Shown here piece by piece: positions 38,857-49,579 of a stretch of DNA of 64,000 nucleotides. The position numbers and the translations under genes were made by a program. This DNA comes from Aquanectria penicillioides (lineage: Eukaryota; Ascomycota; Sordariomycetes; Hypocreales; Nectriaceae): assembly GCA_003415625.1 (NCBI GenBank), contig PYIU01000008.1, positions 3,410,001-3,474,000 on the forward strand, read 5' to 3'. Positions within the stretch are counted from its first letter, which is position 1, and every line of letters begins with the position of its first letter. The notes beneath the pieces are model-generated. The model did not search any database. It was not told the origin of the DNA and worked only from the letters and a program-made list of their open reading frames with translations.

Positions 38857-38915
38857 CTCGCTATTCTATAGATTCATTTGAAGAAACCCACACAAAAATC
38901 CCGTGTTCTTCCCTT

Positions 38916-40257
38916 CTAGCTCGCATTTAATTCCAAGCTAGTGAAAAACTCTCGGACATCCTGAACCCACTTGTCAGGGCACTGAACAGCTGGGAAGTGC
39001 CCTCCAAATTCATATCGCTTAAAGTATTTGAGATTCGTGGCGCGTTCAACCCAATCCCGAGGCTGTCACTTGATGAGTATGCAATAAAAAAAGGTCAACG
39101 ACAAATGGAAGACGTACTGCCAGCGGAAATCGCGCAAGGGTCTTGAACGGGCCATTGACATTCCCCCACTGGCTCACGCCTGTTGGAACATTCGACCGGT
39201 CGACTACTTGGTCTTTCATCTGGATAGCATTGGATTAGTAAAAATGCAATGGCTAGTTGTTCAAATACTGGATACCAACCTTCAGTACATCTGAGTAGAC
39301 GCGAAAGCTTCCATATGGTCCTTGGATCCAAAACATCATTGTATCGGTGATGCACTCATGAGAAGTGTAATCATATCCATCATTGCTGGCGTACTTTAAA
39401 TCCCAGATCCAGCCTGCCAGCCCGATTGGACTATCGGTCAACGCCAAAGACAGGGTAAGTGGTTTTTGTATTTGCGCTGTTGCGTACATTGAGTGATGCG
39501 AAAACCACTCGTGCATTACCGACATGAAAGTATTTTCTTCCTCAGTGGTATGCCCCTCGGCTTTCTTGGCCAGATCTCGTTCTTTAGGTGGAACGAGGAA
39601 GAAATCAGTGAAATGTCCAATAATGCTCGAAGTAACATGGTTGACCATCCAAATGCCGATCATCCAGCCAAGATCTGTAGTTACAAGCCCGTAATGATCG
39701 TATCCTAGCTGTTTCATCAAAGAATCGAAAGCTAGGGCAATCTCCTTCGGGCCTAGACCTGGCTCAGTCGGTGCTGGGCTGAAACCATGACCGGGGATAT
39801 CGGGGGCCACAATGTGAAATGGAAGATTTTTGTCCTCCACCAGAGGCTTAATCACCTTAGTCCACTCCAGATGAGAAGATGGCCACCCATGAATGAGGAG
39901 CAATGGTATGGCCTCTTTGTTTTCAGATTGATGGTGAACAAAATGAAGAGGAATAGATGGTGAATAATCTCCTTTGCTGGGGACCGACGTTACGAAATGG
40001 GCTAGTTCTCCATTTATTTGCTGTTCAACTTCCCTCCAGTCGTATGTGCTCTTCCAATACTCTGCAAGGAGCTCTAAAGAATTTGGTGGAGGACCCTCCC
40101 TTGTCCAGTCGGCAAAGAGACCTTCCGGACTGCGATAGTCTTGGAGTTTTCTCAGGGTCAGATCAAGAAAGGGCTGATGGACGTTGATTGAGAAAGGTTC
40201 AGGCGATGTTGTGTTTGGAAAGGTGAAGTTGCACGTAGAATGAGACTGAGATTCCAT
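38916..40257 (-). CDS. epoxide hydrolase (EHN-domain, alpha/beta hydrolase)
   Basis: Exons 40257..39280, 39219..39118 and 39062..38916 give 408 aa. The N-terminal EHN domain includes FSINVHQPFLDLTLRKLQDY and WKSTYDWREVE. The core has the oxyanion motif HGWPSSHLEW, the nucleophile Asp in VTTDLGWM, and the catalytic His in FGGHFPAVQ encoded by the last exon; PTGVSQWGNVN lies in exon 2. Family members open epoxides to diols, in detoxification or secondary metabolism. It converges with the beta-galactosidase gene, their ends 59 bp apart. Confidence 0.88.
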
Positions 40258-41849
40258 ATTGAAACCCAGGTCTAGGACCGAAACGTCTTACTTGGCCGGT
40301 ACTGAATGACGATGAGGAGAAGTTGGCGCAGACAGTTTTTTTCAACAGCACAGAAATCTTCTATTTATTATGCTACAAACGTACTTCGAATGCACGCTCA
40401 TCACTAAAGTCTATTGCATGTCCCTAGTTTAGTGGGATTGTGGGATAAAATATGTCTCACATTCTGGTTGGTCATCATCATTGCATCCCACCAGGTATTT
40501 GTGGAAAACCTGTCGATGTGATGGTTATGGCCTTCATTAATTTTCGGGAGGAGGATGGGATTGAATTGACGCACATTAAGACATGCCACGAATTGTCATC
40601 GTCGGGAGGATTGAGGGATGAGAATTCGTAATGGGGATCAGCTGACACTTTCATCCCACCCCGTGCCGAAAGGCATAAATATGATAAAATATCTCAGATT
40701 GTTAGATTATTTAGCATGGAATCCGGGCGATTGCGAATTGATTGTGCCGAAATGGGTTCTTGTAACCACGCCTTGAGGCTAGAAGATGTGCGAAGGCGAC
40801 ATTATGAAGAAACGAGAAACCGCACAAACTTCCTGAGGCAATTTTATTGACTTTAATTATTGACTTCCTCTGGAACATAGTCGCATCCGTGGAAAAAATA
40901 AAAATGACGTGATGGCAATTATCGTCGGTCGAAAGTAGGTATACTGCGCTTAGCCTAGTTTCTAACAAGAAAGGAAATTGAAAATCCAAGGAAAGGCTTC
41001 AGGGCTTATCTAGCGCCGACGCTAATAAGCAGAGCAGAGGAGTTCGGCGCCTTGCCTTTTTGTATGGTAAAGGGCGATATGCCTCACTTGTATGCCTTGT
41101 CAATAGACAAGATAGGTGGGTGGCAGTGTTGGAAACACGACCGCCTGATGTTAGGCAGACAGTCCTGAATATTGCCTAAATCTGCTCACACGTCACCACT
41201 TGTTACTGGCAGAGGTTAGATCAAACAACTAATAGTAGTAATGATGCAGTACCTGGTTCGATATATTAATTTCCAGAGATTTGAGGGAATTCATTAGCAT
41301 AATGTCGGTAACCCAAGGCTGCTTTGTGTGTATCGTTCAAATAACAGGGCGTTTCGGGCTTTTTCGTGCGATATTTTCCCCTGAAATCAGGCAAAGCCTA
41401 TTGTTTTTTTATGTGTTTATTTATTTCTTTTTCTTGCTCCGGCTCCCGACCGAGACGGAGATGGCGCATAAACTTCTTGTAGTAAACTTTATCCTAACTT
41501 AAGTATTACTAGCACTAGAATGCTTTCAGCACCTACAGGTCAGGTGTTCTGTCGTAATCTCTATCTCTCTATAACACAAAAGAAGAAGTAGGTTATTGAC
41601 AGCTTATAACCGCAATCGAAGTTAGCCGTAGGCCTGGAACTGGGATCAGGGAAGGTTTGGCTGCGATGAGGCTCCTGGCAGCCCCTGCTCAGCCCGCCTT
41701 AGCTCAAGCTCGGGATTTTCAGTCCTCGTTCAGCGGCAGCTCAGCTTAAAGCGGCAGGAACTCAACTCTAAAACTGGAAATAGATTTTGGAGTGCTTGAG
41801 TTTCATCTCCGAGTTATTTAGCAACAATGCTAACTCGTCTGTTTTTTAG
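40258..41849. other. A+T-rich intergenic stretch
   Basis: No gene is supported. The last 60 bp before 41850 look like an intron 3' end (GCTAAC, T-run, AG) belonging to the permease fragment that follows. Confidence 0.4.
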
Positions 41850-42134
41850 TTCTCCTGCTTCCCACCCGCAATCCCCTTCAACGGAGATACCGTGAGTAAG
41901 CTTCTCCACCTACTAAGTAATGATCATTTTTAACGTGTCTCAGATTATGTCGTCGCCGTTCTTGGGATCTTCTTGGTCTTCCTGGCTGGGCTATGGGCCT
42001 GGAAGAGAAAGGCCTATAATGGACTAAAGTTCGATCTTATTCTGGGCGAGGATTTGCCAGTTGCAAACACCAGCTCAACGGACCTGCATCTCGACAGGAG
42101 TTCCAACTCTGACTTAACACACCTCCCAGTATAA
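41850..42134 (+). pseudogene. orphan C-terminal exons of an APC permease
   Basis: Two exons, 41850..41895 and 41944..42134, read as the last membrane span and tail of an APC amino-acid/choline-type permease: FPPAIPFNGDTVNYVV, AVLGIFLVFLAGLWAWKR and FDLILGEDLPV, ending in a normal stop. A branch site, T-run and AG stand directly before the first exon, so an intron 3' half is preserved but no upstream exon exists. The piece is what the decayed permease at 26.8-28.4 kb lacks, which breaks off at an intron donor on the other strand. Confidence 0.7.
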
Positions 42135-42567
42135 AACCTAGCGCCGGATTATTTTATCAGTAGAAGCATTAATTTGGAGCAACCGTATCCGATAAAAGAA
42201 TTGACATTCTTCTGTCCAAATTTTTTGGTTTTGTCATTCTCATCATTCAGCATTGTTATTCTACCGTAGTGATCGATGTTGACTTCAGATTGGTGGCTAG
42301 ACATGGAGCTAACGATCTTACACATATAATACTGGTAACTAGGTGGGTGACTTGGGAAGATCAGTGAAATCATCAAATTATACGAGAACTTGTAAATGTA
42401 ATTAGGATGTATAAATATGATATTGTACAAGAATCTCACAGCAACGGTTGCTAAATTGTCTGATGTACAGTCCAAATGCCCCTACCATGCAGTTGACTTG
42501 AATAGCGATAAGAATGACCATCTTCGCCAGAGAGTCATTTATTATCTTCCTCTTCAGGTATAATTGC
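42135..42567. other. A+T-rich intergenic stretch
   Basis: 3' flanks of the permease fragment and the nitrilase gene. The small open frames are not protein-like. Confidence 0.4.
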
Positions 42568-43610
42568 CTACAGCGTGCTTGTGGTCTTCTCATAACCATA
42601 GTGCCAGTCCTTTCCAGCAAGATCTTGCCTGACTTGATAATTCTTCTCCGCAAGGTCAACAGTTCGCATGTCCACTTCCAACACGCGTGTCCCTTCTTCG
42701 CCATCTTCAAAACTCCCCTTTACAGTTCCTACAATCGGCAACACCACTCGGCTGGAGCCGAAGAATCCCTCCTTGGCAGGACCGCCCGCATTGCAGTAGA
42801 TGACTGCTGCGGTGCTCTCGAAAGCTCGAGTAATTAGTGTAGATTGAACAAACATCTTCTCGCAGTCGGCGTTGTAGGCAAGGCCTTCTTCGCACATGTC
42901 CATGGCTGTCCAATATGATGGCATGATGATAAGTTTAGCACCGGCGAGGACGAGTTGCCGGAATGCCTCTGGGAACGCGAGGTCCCAGCAGACCAGGATG
43001 CCAACTGATCCGAGGGGAGTGTCGAATACTTTATGGGGGTTTTGTAAGCTCTTGTCCGTCGTAGTTTGACGAGCATAGCTAATTGATGAGGTCAAATGTT
43101 GACGCTCGGGAATCCAGAGATTGGTTTTGGTGTAGCTGCCGAGAATTTTGCCCTCGTGGTCGATGAAGTGTGAGGTATTCAAGAGACATCGGCTAGGGCA
43201 ATCAGGTTTCTCCGACGAGGGGACCTTTGTGCCATTTGGTGCTTCCGAGACGATGGTTCCGGTGCAAATATTAATATGAAGCTCTGCAGCCAGGCTTTGG
43301 TATCGCCCCAGGTATTGGAGTGCAGCTTCAGGAGTCAGAGCAAACGATGGCTCTTCTGGCACCCATCCTGTCAAGTGATACTCTGGCAGGACTGCCAACG
43401 CCGCTCCCTGACCAGCGGCTAGCCGGATTTGTTCAGCGGCATGGGCAAAGTTGTACTCGGCGTCAAGCGGCTACCAGAAGGATCAGTATCATGCTGGAAA
43501 AAAGAATATGAAAAGGGTCTAATGTAAATGTCAAGCCTTTATTGACGTACCTTTGGTCTCATCTGAACGACCGCAGCCTTGAAAATGGGGCTGGTTGCGG
43601 TAACTGCCAT
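42568..43610 (-). CDS. nitrilase-superfamily carbon-nitrogen hydrolase
   Basis: Exons 43610..43551 and 43470..42568 (80-nt intron) give 320 aa. The catalytic triad is visible as Glu in AVLPEYHLTGW, Lys in GSYTKTNLW and Cys in ILVCWDLAFPE. The strand FKAAVVQMRPK at the N-terminus is typical. The IIMPSYWTAMD and VIYCNAGGPAKEGFFGSS segments fit the amidase and N-carbamoylase-like branches better than true nitrilases. The reaction is hydrolysis of a C-N bond in an amide or carbamoyl compound; the substrate is unknown. Confidence 0.88.
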
Positions 43611-45697
43611 GATGTGTAGGCGTGACAGTAATCTTCTACGTACTTTCACTCTTTAGTTTTAGGAAGTGACCAGTCTGTAAGTCGGCAGCCTTGGGGGTTG
43701 TGTGGACTCTGCATGGCTTATCTACGTCACGCAGTAGTTTGAGGATTAACGCCATGCGAAGTGATGCGGATCGGATGCATTAAGCGCTGCTTGCATTGTC
43801 CCGTTTGAGCAGGTATGGATATCCTTCGCAATCGACATCCATTTTGGGATAGTTAGGCGAGCGACCTTCTCCCATTCTGGCTAGTACAACCACACCCCAC
43901 CCCACTCGTTGGGGGTGAAGATTGGTTTTCCGTCGCTCTGTCTTCATGATTTTACTAAAAGTATCCGTACCAGACAATCTTATCAACCGGCTGTTAGCAC
44001 AAGACTAGATAGCTTTCGGAAAGATTGGTGGAGGTACGTTGGCCCAAAGCTTTGTCATCATTTTTATCAGTGGGTGGTGGCACGAACTGGTGATGCCGAC
44101 CGAATCGTGAATCATGAGTCCTACCCTGGAGTACAAGTTTCAGTCACGGTGTGGTTATTGTCGACTATTGGTCCTCGGGGAGAGGCATCAAACAAGGCTT
44201 CATAGGGGAAGTGTCAGTACAATTAATTTGGACATGACCGTACATGTTAGAATTGGGTTTTTTATGTATTGTCTGAGGTCACCCAATTGACAAGGTGAAC
44301 GTATTGCATCTCACCGAGAGCTGAGCCAACTCCAATCCTGAGGTGCTGGCCGTGCACCTTGACGGTTGACAGTCTAGTAAAACACCGCTGAAATAAGATT
44401 TAAAACAAAATCGAATCCGTTTCCGTTTCTAGACCTCAACTCTTGCTGCTCAAAGCCGGGGAAGTACTAAGACCGGGCCGAGACCCCGGAGCTCAAGCTT
44501 CAGCGGGCCGGGAGCGGGCTGAAGGGCCTGGGGCGGGTCAGCTTTGGCCAGTTTGGGCCTGCTTTGGGCTACTTTGGGGTCGTAGGGCCCTGTAAGGTAA
44601 CGGTCCGCCCCCTGCGGGACATGCTAGCTATAGTTGCCGGAACGCACCACGACCGCATCTATAAAAGTGATGGCTGCGACGCTGATGCGGCCATCGTCAA
44701 CTCTCCGATCCGAAATTGCAGTCGAAAGGACCCCCATCTCTTCGAAACCCACGGCTCCTTCTACCCCTATTACACCGGTCACGAGGCCGTCCGGTATCCT
44801 TGGATGGCTCCACCGCCAGCCGGGCGTCGTCACGGGACGATCAGAGACTTAACTGCCTCTCCACAGCGAGGTCATGTGCCACAACAGTACCGCGATGTCG
44901 GATGCGGCTATTAATCCTGCATGCCAAAGACTCCGTGGAGAAACCGGTATTGCGCGTGGCTCTGCGCCGTGGCTCTCAGCCGGTGCTCCCGAGATTAACC
45001 CAGGCGGAATTGCTTTGCTTTCCCTTGGCCTAGAACACGACGCCTCCCATCAAAGAGCCATTTGAATTTTGAAATATGCGCCTCAAACTCCATGATCTGC
45101 AACCGTCGAGCCCCACATAGGGCTCAAGCGATGGCTAGCGCTGCGCCGGCCGTCAGCGTACTATGCAGATCTATGCCGGACATCTGTCCCGCTGACCGCT
45201 ACAGCGGCAAAAGGATACGTATACGTATCAAGTCGATCATCTTACCATCAGCTCACCGAGCTGTATGCAGCCGGGCATGCCTACACCTTGCCCACGTGGG
45301 TTTCCGGCCTCGAGACCCTGGCCATGGAGTTTTAGCTTAAATACTTGCCAGACCAGATGCCAGAGCTCACCGAATTCCATCCACAATTCACATTGTTCTC
45401 ACTCTCAATTGCAAAACCTCAAGGTCCGTTACAAACAAGTCCCAAGGGGCGATTTAGGCAGCCGAATAGAATAAGCTAAAGCATCCTCTGGTCCCAGTTT
45501 ATCAACGTTGGGCCAATCCAAACACGACATCGGGCCCATATTATCGAGAGCCAGATTCTCCTAGCCTTGGTTCAAAAAAGCCCGTCATCAGGAGTTGGCG
45601 GTGTGTTTGGGTTTCTGATCTTTCAAACCACAGCCTCACTGTTGATTTCATCATCCGGACTCTTCCCTTTCCCCCCCCTTTTCATCGCACGATTGCA
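43611..45697. other. intergenic stretch upstream of mannitol dehydrogenase
   Basis: The stretch from about 44440 to 45350 is G+C-rich and gives several open frames of 60-116 codons on both strands, none with a family signature. Near 44500-44590 there is a run of short GGGC/GGGCC/TTTGGG-type repeats. Towards 45,700 the sequence turns pyrimidine-rich (TTCCCTTTCCCCCCC), as in strong fungal promoters. No gene is supported. Confidence 0.4.
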
Positions 45698-47212
45698 ATG
45701 GCCGTCAGCACGGAACGCCGCAAGCTCAACAGCAAGACGCTGCCTTTGATTGCTGAGCAGCAGGGAGACCGAAAGGTGGAAACCCCTACCTACGAGCGCG
45801 ATGGCCTCAAGGAGGGAATTGTCCACTTCGGCGTCGGCGGCTTCCACCGAGCCCATCTGGCCGTCTACATCAACAAGTTGATCCAGAAGCACGGGCAGCG
45901 CAACTGGGCCATTTGCGGTGTGGGCCTGCGATCCAACGATGCCGCCATGCGCGATGTCTTGAACGCCCAGGACCACCTGTACACTGTCATTGAGCGGTCG
46001 GCCAAGGGCAGCATCGCCAAGGTCGTCGGCAGCATCAATTCGTTCCTCTTTGCGCCCGACGACCGCGAGGCCGTCATCGCCAAGATGGCCCACCCAGACA
46101 CTCACATTGTGTCCATGACCATCACCGAGAGCGGATACTACTACAACGAAAACACCCACGAGCTGCAGGCCGACCACCCGGATATCCAGCACGACCTGGA
46201 GAACGGAGACGCCCCCATCAGCGCCTTTGGCTTCCTCTATGCCGCCCTCGCCAGGCGTCACCAGCAGGGCCAGAAGCCCTTCACCGTCATGTCCTGCGAC
46301 AACATGCAGCACAACGGCTCCATCACCCGCAAGATGCTCCTGTCGTTTGCTCGTCTCCGCGACGCTGAGCTCGCCAAGTGGATCGACGAGGAGGGAGCTT
46401 TCCCCAACGCCATGGTCGACCGCATCACCCCCAGCACCTCCCAGAACGACATCAAGTCGCTGGCAGAGCGCTTTGGCGTCGAGGACGGATGGCCCGTTGT
46501 TACCGAGCCCTTCATGCAGTGGGTCATCGAGGACAAGTTCTGCGACGGCCGCCCGCCATTCGAAAAGGTCGGCGTCCAGGTCGTCCCTGATGTCAAGGAT
46601 GTTGAGCAGTTTGAGAAGCACAAGCTCCGTCTGCTCAATGCCAGCCACTCGGCCATGGCCTACCCCGGACAGCTTGCTGGCTTCAAGTATGTCCACGAGG
46701 TCATGGAGCACCCTCTGTACCGCAAGTTCATCTGGCAGATGATGCAGCAGGAGGTCAAGCCCCTGCTTCCCGAAATCGCCGGCGTGGACGTTGACGAGTA
46801 CTGCAACACCCTCATGGAGCGTTTCTCCAACCCCACCATTATGGATCAGATTCCCCGTATTGCCCTGAACGCCTCGGGCAAGATCCCTCAGTTCATCATG
46901 CCCTCCATTGCTGAGCAGATTTGGACCTCTGGGCCTTTCCGCCGCCTGTGCTTCGTTGCTGGCGCCTGGTTCCACTACATCAACGGCGTCGACGACGCCG
47001 GCAACAAGTTCGAGGTCGATGATCCGATGCGAGAGGAGCTCCAGGCCCTGGCAAAGGCCGGTGGCAATGACCCCAGGCAGATTCTCAGCGTCAAGATGCT
47101 GTTCGGTGACGACTTGCGAGGCGACCAGCGCTTCATCGACGAGGTCACTACAGCCATGAAGCTTATCACCGAGGACGGCGTGATGGCAACCCTTCCCAAG
47201 TACGTCGACTAA
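45698..47212 (+). CDS. mannitol 2-dehydrogenase
   Basis: One exon, 504 aa, the length of fungal NAD(H)-dependent mannitol 2-dehydrogenase (long-chain polyol dehydrogenase family). The N-terminal cofactor motif is GVGGFHRAH. The catalytic signature K-x4-N-x2-H is KLRLLNASH (Lys309, Asn314, His317). The enzyme interconverts mannitol and fructose, part of the fungal mannitol storage and redox pool. Third codon positions are strongly C/G, and the codon bias and pyrimidine-rich leader suggest high expression. This bias also creates long false open frames on the other strand. Confidence 0.94.
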   Translation: MAVSTERRKLNSKTLPLIAEQQGDRKVETPTYERDGLKEGIVHFGVGGFHRAHLAVYINKLIQKHGQRNWAICGVGLRSNDAAMRDVLNAQDHLYTVIERSAKGSIAKVVGSINSFLFAPDDREAVIAKMAHPDTHIVSMTITESGYYYNENTHELQADHPDIQHDLENGDAPISAFGFLYAALARRHQQGQKPFTVMSCDNMQHNGSITRKMLLSFARLRDAELAKWIDEEGAFPNAMVDRITPSTSQNDIKSLAERFGVEDGWPVVTEPFMQWVIEDKFCDGRPPFEKVGVQVVPDVKDVEQFEKHKLRLLNASHSAMAYPGQLAGFKYVHEVMEHPLYRKFIWQMMQQEVKPLLPEIAGVDVDEYCNTLMERFSNPTIMDQIPRIALNASGKIPQFIMPSIAEQIWTSGPFRRLCFVAGAWFHYINGVDDAGNKFEVDDPMREELQALAKAGGNDPRQILSVKMLFGDDLRGDQRFIDEVTTAMKLITEDGVMATLPKYVD

Positions 47213-47851
47213 ACAGCATTAGAGATACAAGCTGTTGGTCGACTTTGTTAGAGTACGGAATTTTTAATGAGCACGGATACACCGGCATTCTTAAGACGAC
47301 CAACGAGAGAACTTTGAAAGTTTCTTATATATGACCTAGGGGCATCGTCAGCTTTTAGAGTCACTACCTCCATTTCTGCAATGGGCTACGTGCAATTCAA
47401 CTTGCAATTGCTCGGCAACACGAGTAGAGGTAACGCGAGATGGGCGACGAAGAAAGACCAGGAGTTGACGAGTTGCTCGACCCAAAAGGGTCAGGAGGAG
47501 GTGCACAGGGCTTGTTTCGATTCCTTGTCCGTGTCTTTGGCAAAAAATGCTCAAAGTTCCTCATTTCAAGATTTAAAAAACTGGTACTGATTGGAATAAT
47601 CACTACCGTCGCATAGAGATAGAGTGCGTTTGTTACGTAGAGCTTACTAAAATAGATTTGTAAGAGACAATAATGGTATTGAGAAGTCAAGAATATCCAT
47701 CAGGTGTATGAAAGTTTGAAAATTTGAATGTTCCTGGTGAATCGAATATGTTGGTGAATATGGAATGTTGATTGGGCAGTCTTGAACCACCGAGTCTATC
47801 GTGAGACTATTTCATTGTCTATTGTACATATATACCAAGATTTGATATCAC
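47213..47851. other. convergent 3' flanks
   Basis: Lies between the ends of the mannitol dehydrogenase and phytase-like genes. No gene is supported; the small frames overlap on both strands. Confidence 0.45.
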
Positions 47852-49579
47852 TTAGGCCTCCAATGGGTTACTGCCTTGTGGAAGAGTGATTTTGAAGACC
47901 AACATTTGGTTATCGAGATCGTACCCTGATCCATCCGAGAACGGGGTTCTGCCAAAGTTCATAAATCCTTGTTCTCAAGTTAGTAACAGACCAAAATATG
48001 TTCAGGATGGGACGTACCGTTCTGGGTAATAAAATCATTGTCAGATGACGCAAACAGGAAATACTCATTGCTATTGGATTTCCCGTTGCCGTCAACTGGG
48101 ACCAGGGCAATTCCTTCCCACTTCTCGTTGAGCAGCGCGCCATCCTGGGCGCCTCCGTTGTGGAGCCCAAAACGGTTGAGTTGCGCATTGATATTGAAGT
48201 CAATGAAGGGGCAAACCGTAGCAGCCTTGATGGTGGAGTTGAGAACGCCATCTGTCGACTCTTACTTAGTTTTTGGTATCCGACAGGGGAACGAGATGGC
48301 ACTCACCTGAGCTAGCGATTGATGCGTTGAAAGAATCAAAAGCTGCGCCCTTGATATTTGTGGCCCCGGAGATGTCAAAAATATCAATGTGTCGGTAGAC
48401 TGACTGGGAGCTTGACGTGCCATGGCCACTGTTTGAGTCTCTGGGGAGGAAGAAGAATTGCGTGTCGGACACAAAGTGCAACTCTGACTGAGCAGCGACA
48501 AGTTTCTTGCCACTCGCATCCGTGTATGTCGGGAGTGGGACAACATACTCGGCGCTGTACACAGGGGTCGCAGCATGATTGTTTCCACGCTTACCGTCCT
48601 TAAGAGTGTACTGCAACAAGCGGACGTGACGGCGAGAACTCTTGGCTGAGCCACCTTCCTGGCGGGCGGCAGACTGAAGAAGCACCCAGAGAGACTTGCC
48701 ATCAGGACTGGCAGTCATTCCCTCAAAGCCTTGGTTGTTTTGGCGTCCACTCGTCGGATCAGTGGGAACAGGTGCCTTGCTTGGGTTGTACAACGGTGGG
48801 TTGTTGGATGCAAAGCTGTAAGGTCGTTATTAGGGTATATTTTGATTTGTTTTATTAATTCGACCAACAACTCACCTCACTGTGCCATTGCGCAGAGGAA
48901 GAAGCGCATCAGGTGGCGCGACAGCAGCAGTCATCTTGCCATCCTCGTTGAACTTGTAGACATACGGGCCATACTCATCACTAATCCAGAATCCACCATC
49001 GTCGGCGAGAACCAATGCCTCGGGGTCCAGCGTAGCACGCTTCCCGCCCTCGCCGGCTCCGCCAAAGCCGTCTCCCGTGTAAGTGGCAGCGGGGAGGATG
49101 GGGAAGCCTGAATATTGCATGCCACCCATTTGGTCCGCATCCAGGCCGGTCATGGGCTTACCATCAGGCCCTGTGAGCAAGATGGTGTCCTCGTACACAA
49201 AAGCAACATTTGGAGCCGCGGGGTTCTGAGCAGTAGCATCAGAAACCAGCCTCAATGTCACGGTGAATTCGTGGATGCGGGGCTGGAAATTGACGGTGCC
49301 ATTGGTGTTCCAGCCGCGATCTGGCAGGCCGTACATCTTGCCTTCATATCTGGAGCCCTTCTTGGACCATTTCGCAAAGGCGATGGAAGAGCCCAGGCTG
49401 ATGCTGTCGCCATACTTGTCTCGAGCAGCGCTGGGCACGAATCCGTAGCCGGCGAGCTCATTGTACGTGTACGACTTGCCGTTACACGTTGTCGAGAAGA
49501 CTGAGGATGCGGCGGGAGCTGCCACGGCAACGGAGGCCGAAAGAGCCAGAGCCACGAGCTGGGAAAGCAGTCCAACCAT
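47852..49579 (-). CDS. secreted phytase-like esterase-domain protein
   Basis: Four exons, 49579..48876, 48815..48307, 48251..48018 and 47967..47852, give 520 aa. A signal peptide is evident (LSQLVALALSASVAVAAPAA). The body matches the phytase-like 'esterase-like activity' domain of fungi: YGLPDRGWNTNG, MGGMQYSGFPILPAATYTG, LDPEALVLADDGGFWISDEY, NQGFEGMTASPDGKSLWV, and a C-terminal KWEGIALVPVDG with FLFASSDNDFITQNG. The fold is a beta-propeller; whether it acts on phytate or other esters is not established. Introns of 50-60 nt all keep the frame. Confidence 0.88.

Noticed and set aside
44564..45340. Several open frames of 60-116 codons in a G+C-rich stretch
   Set aside because: They overlap on both strands, have no conserved motifs and fit chance in G+C-rich DNA.
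45623..46975. A 450-codon open frame on the minus strand
   Set aside because: It lies opposite the mannitol dehydrogenase gene, whose C/G-rich third positions suppress stops on the other strand; its sequence is low-complexity (Val, Leu, Gly, Asp) and matches no family.
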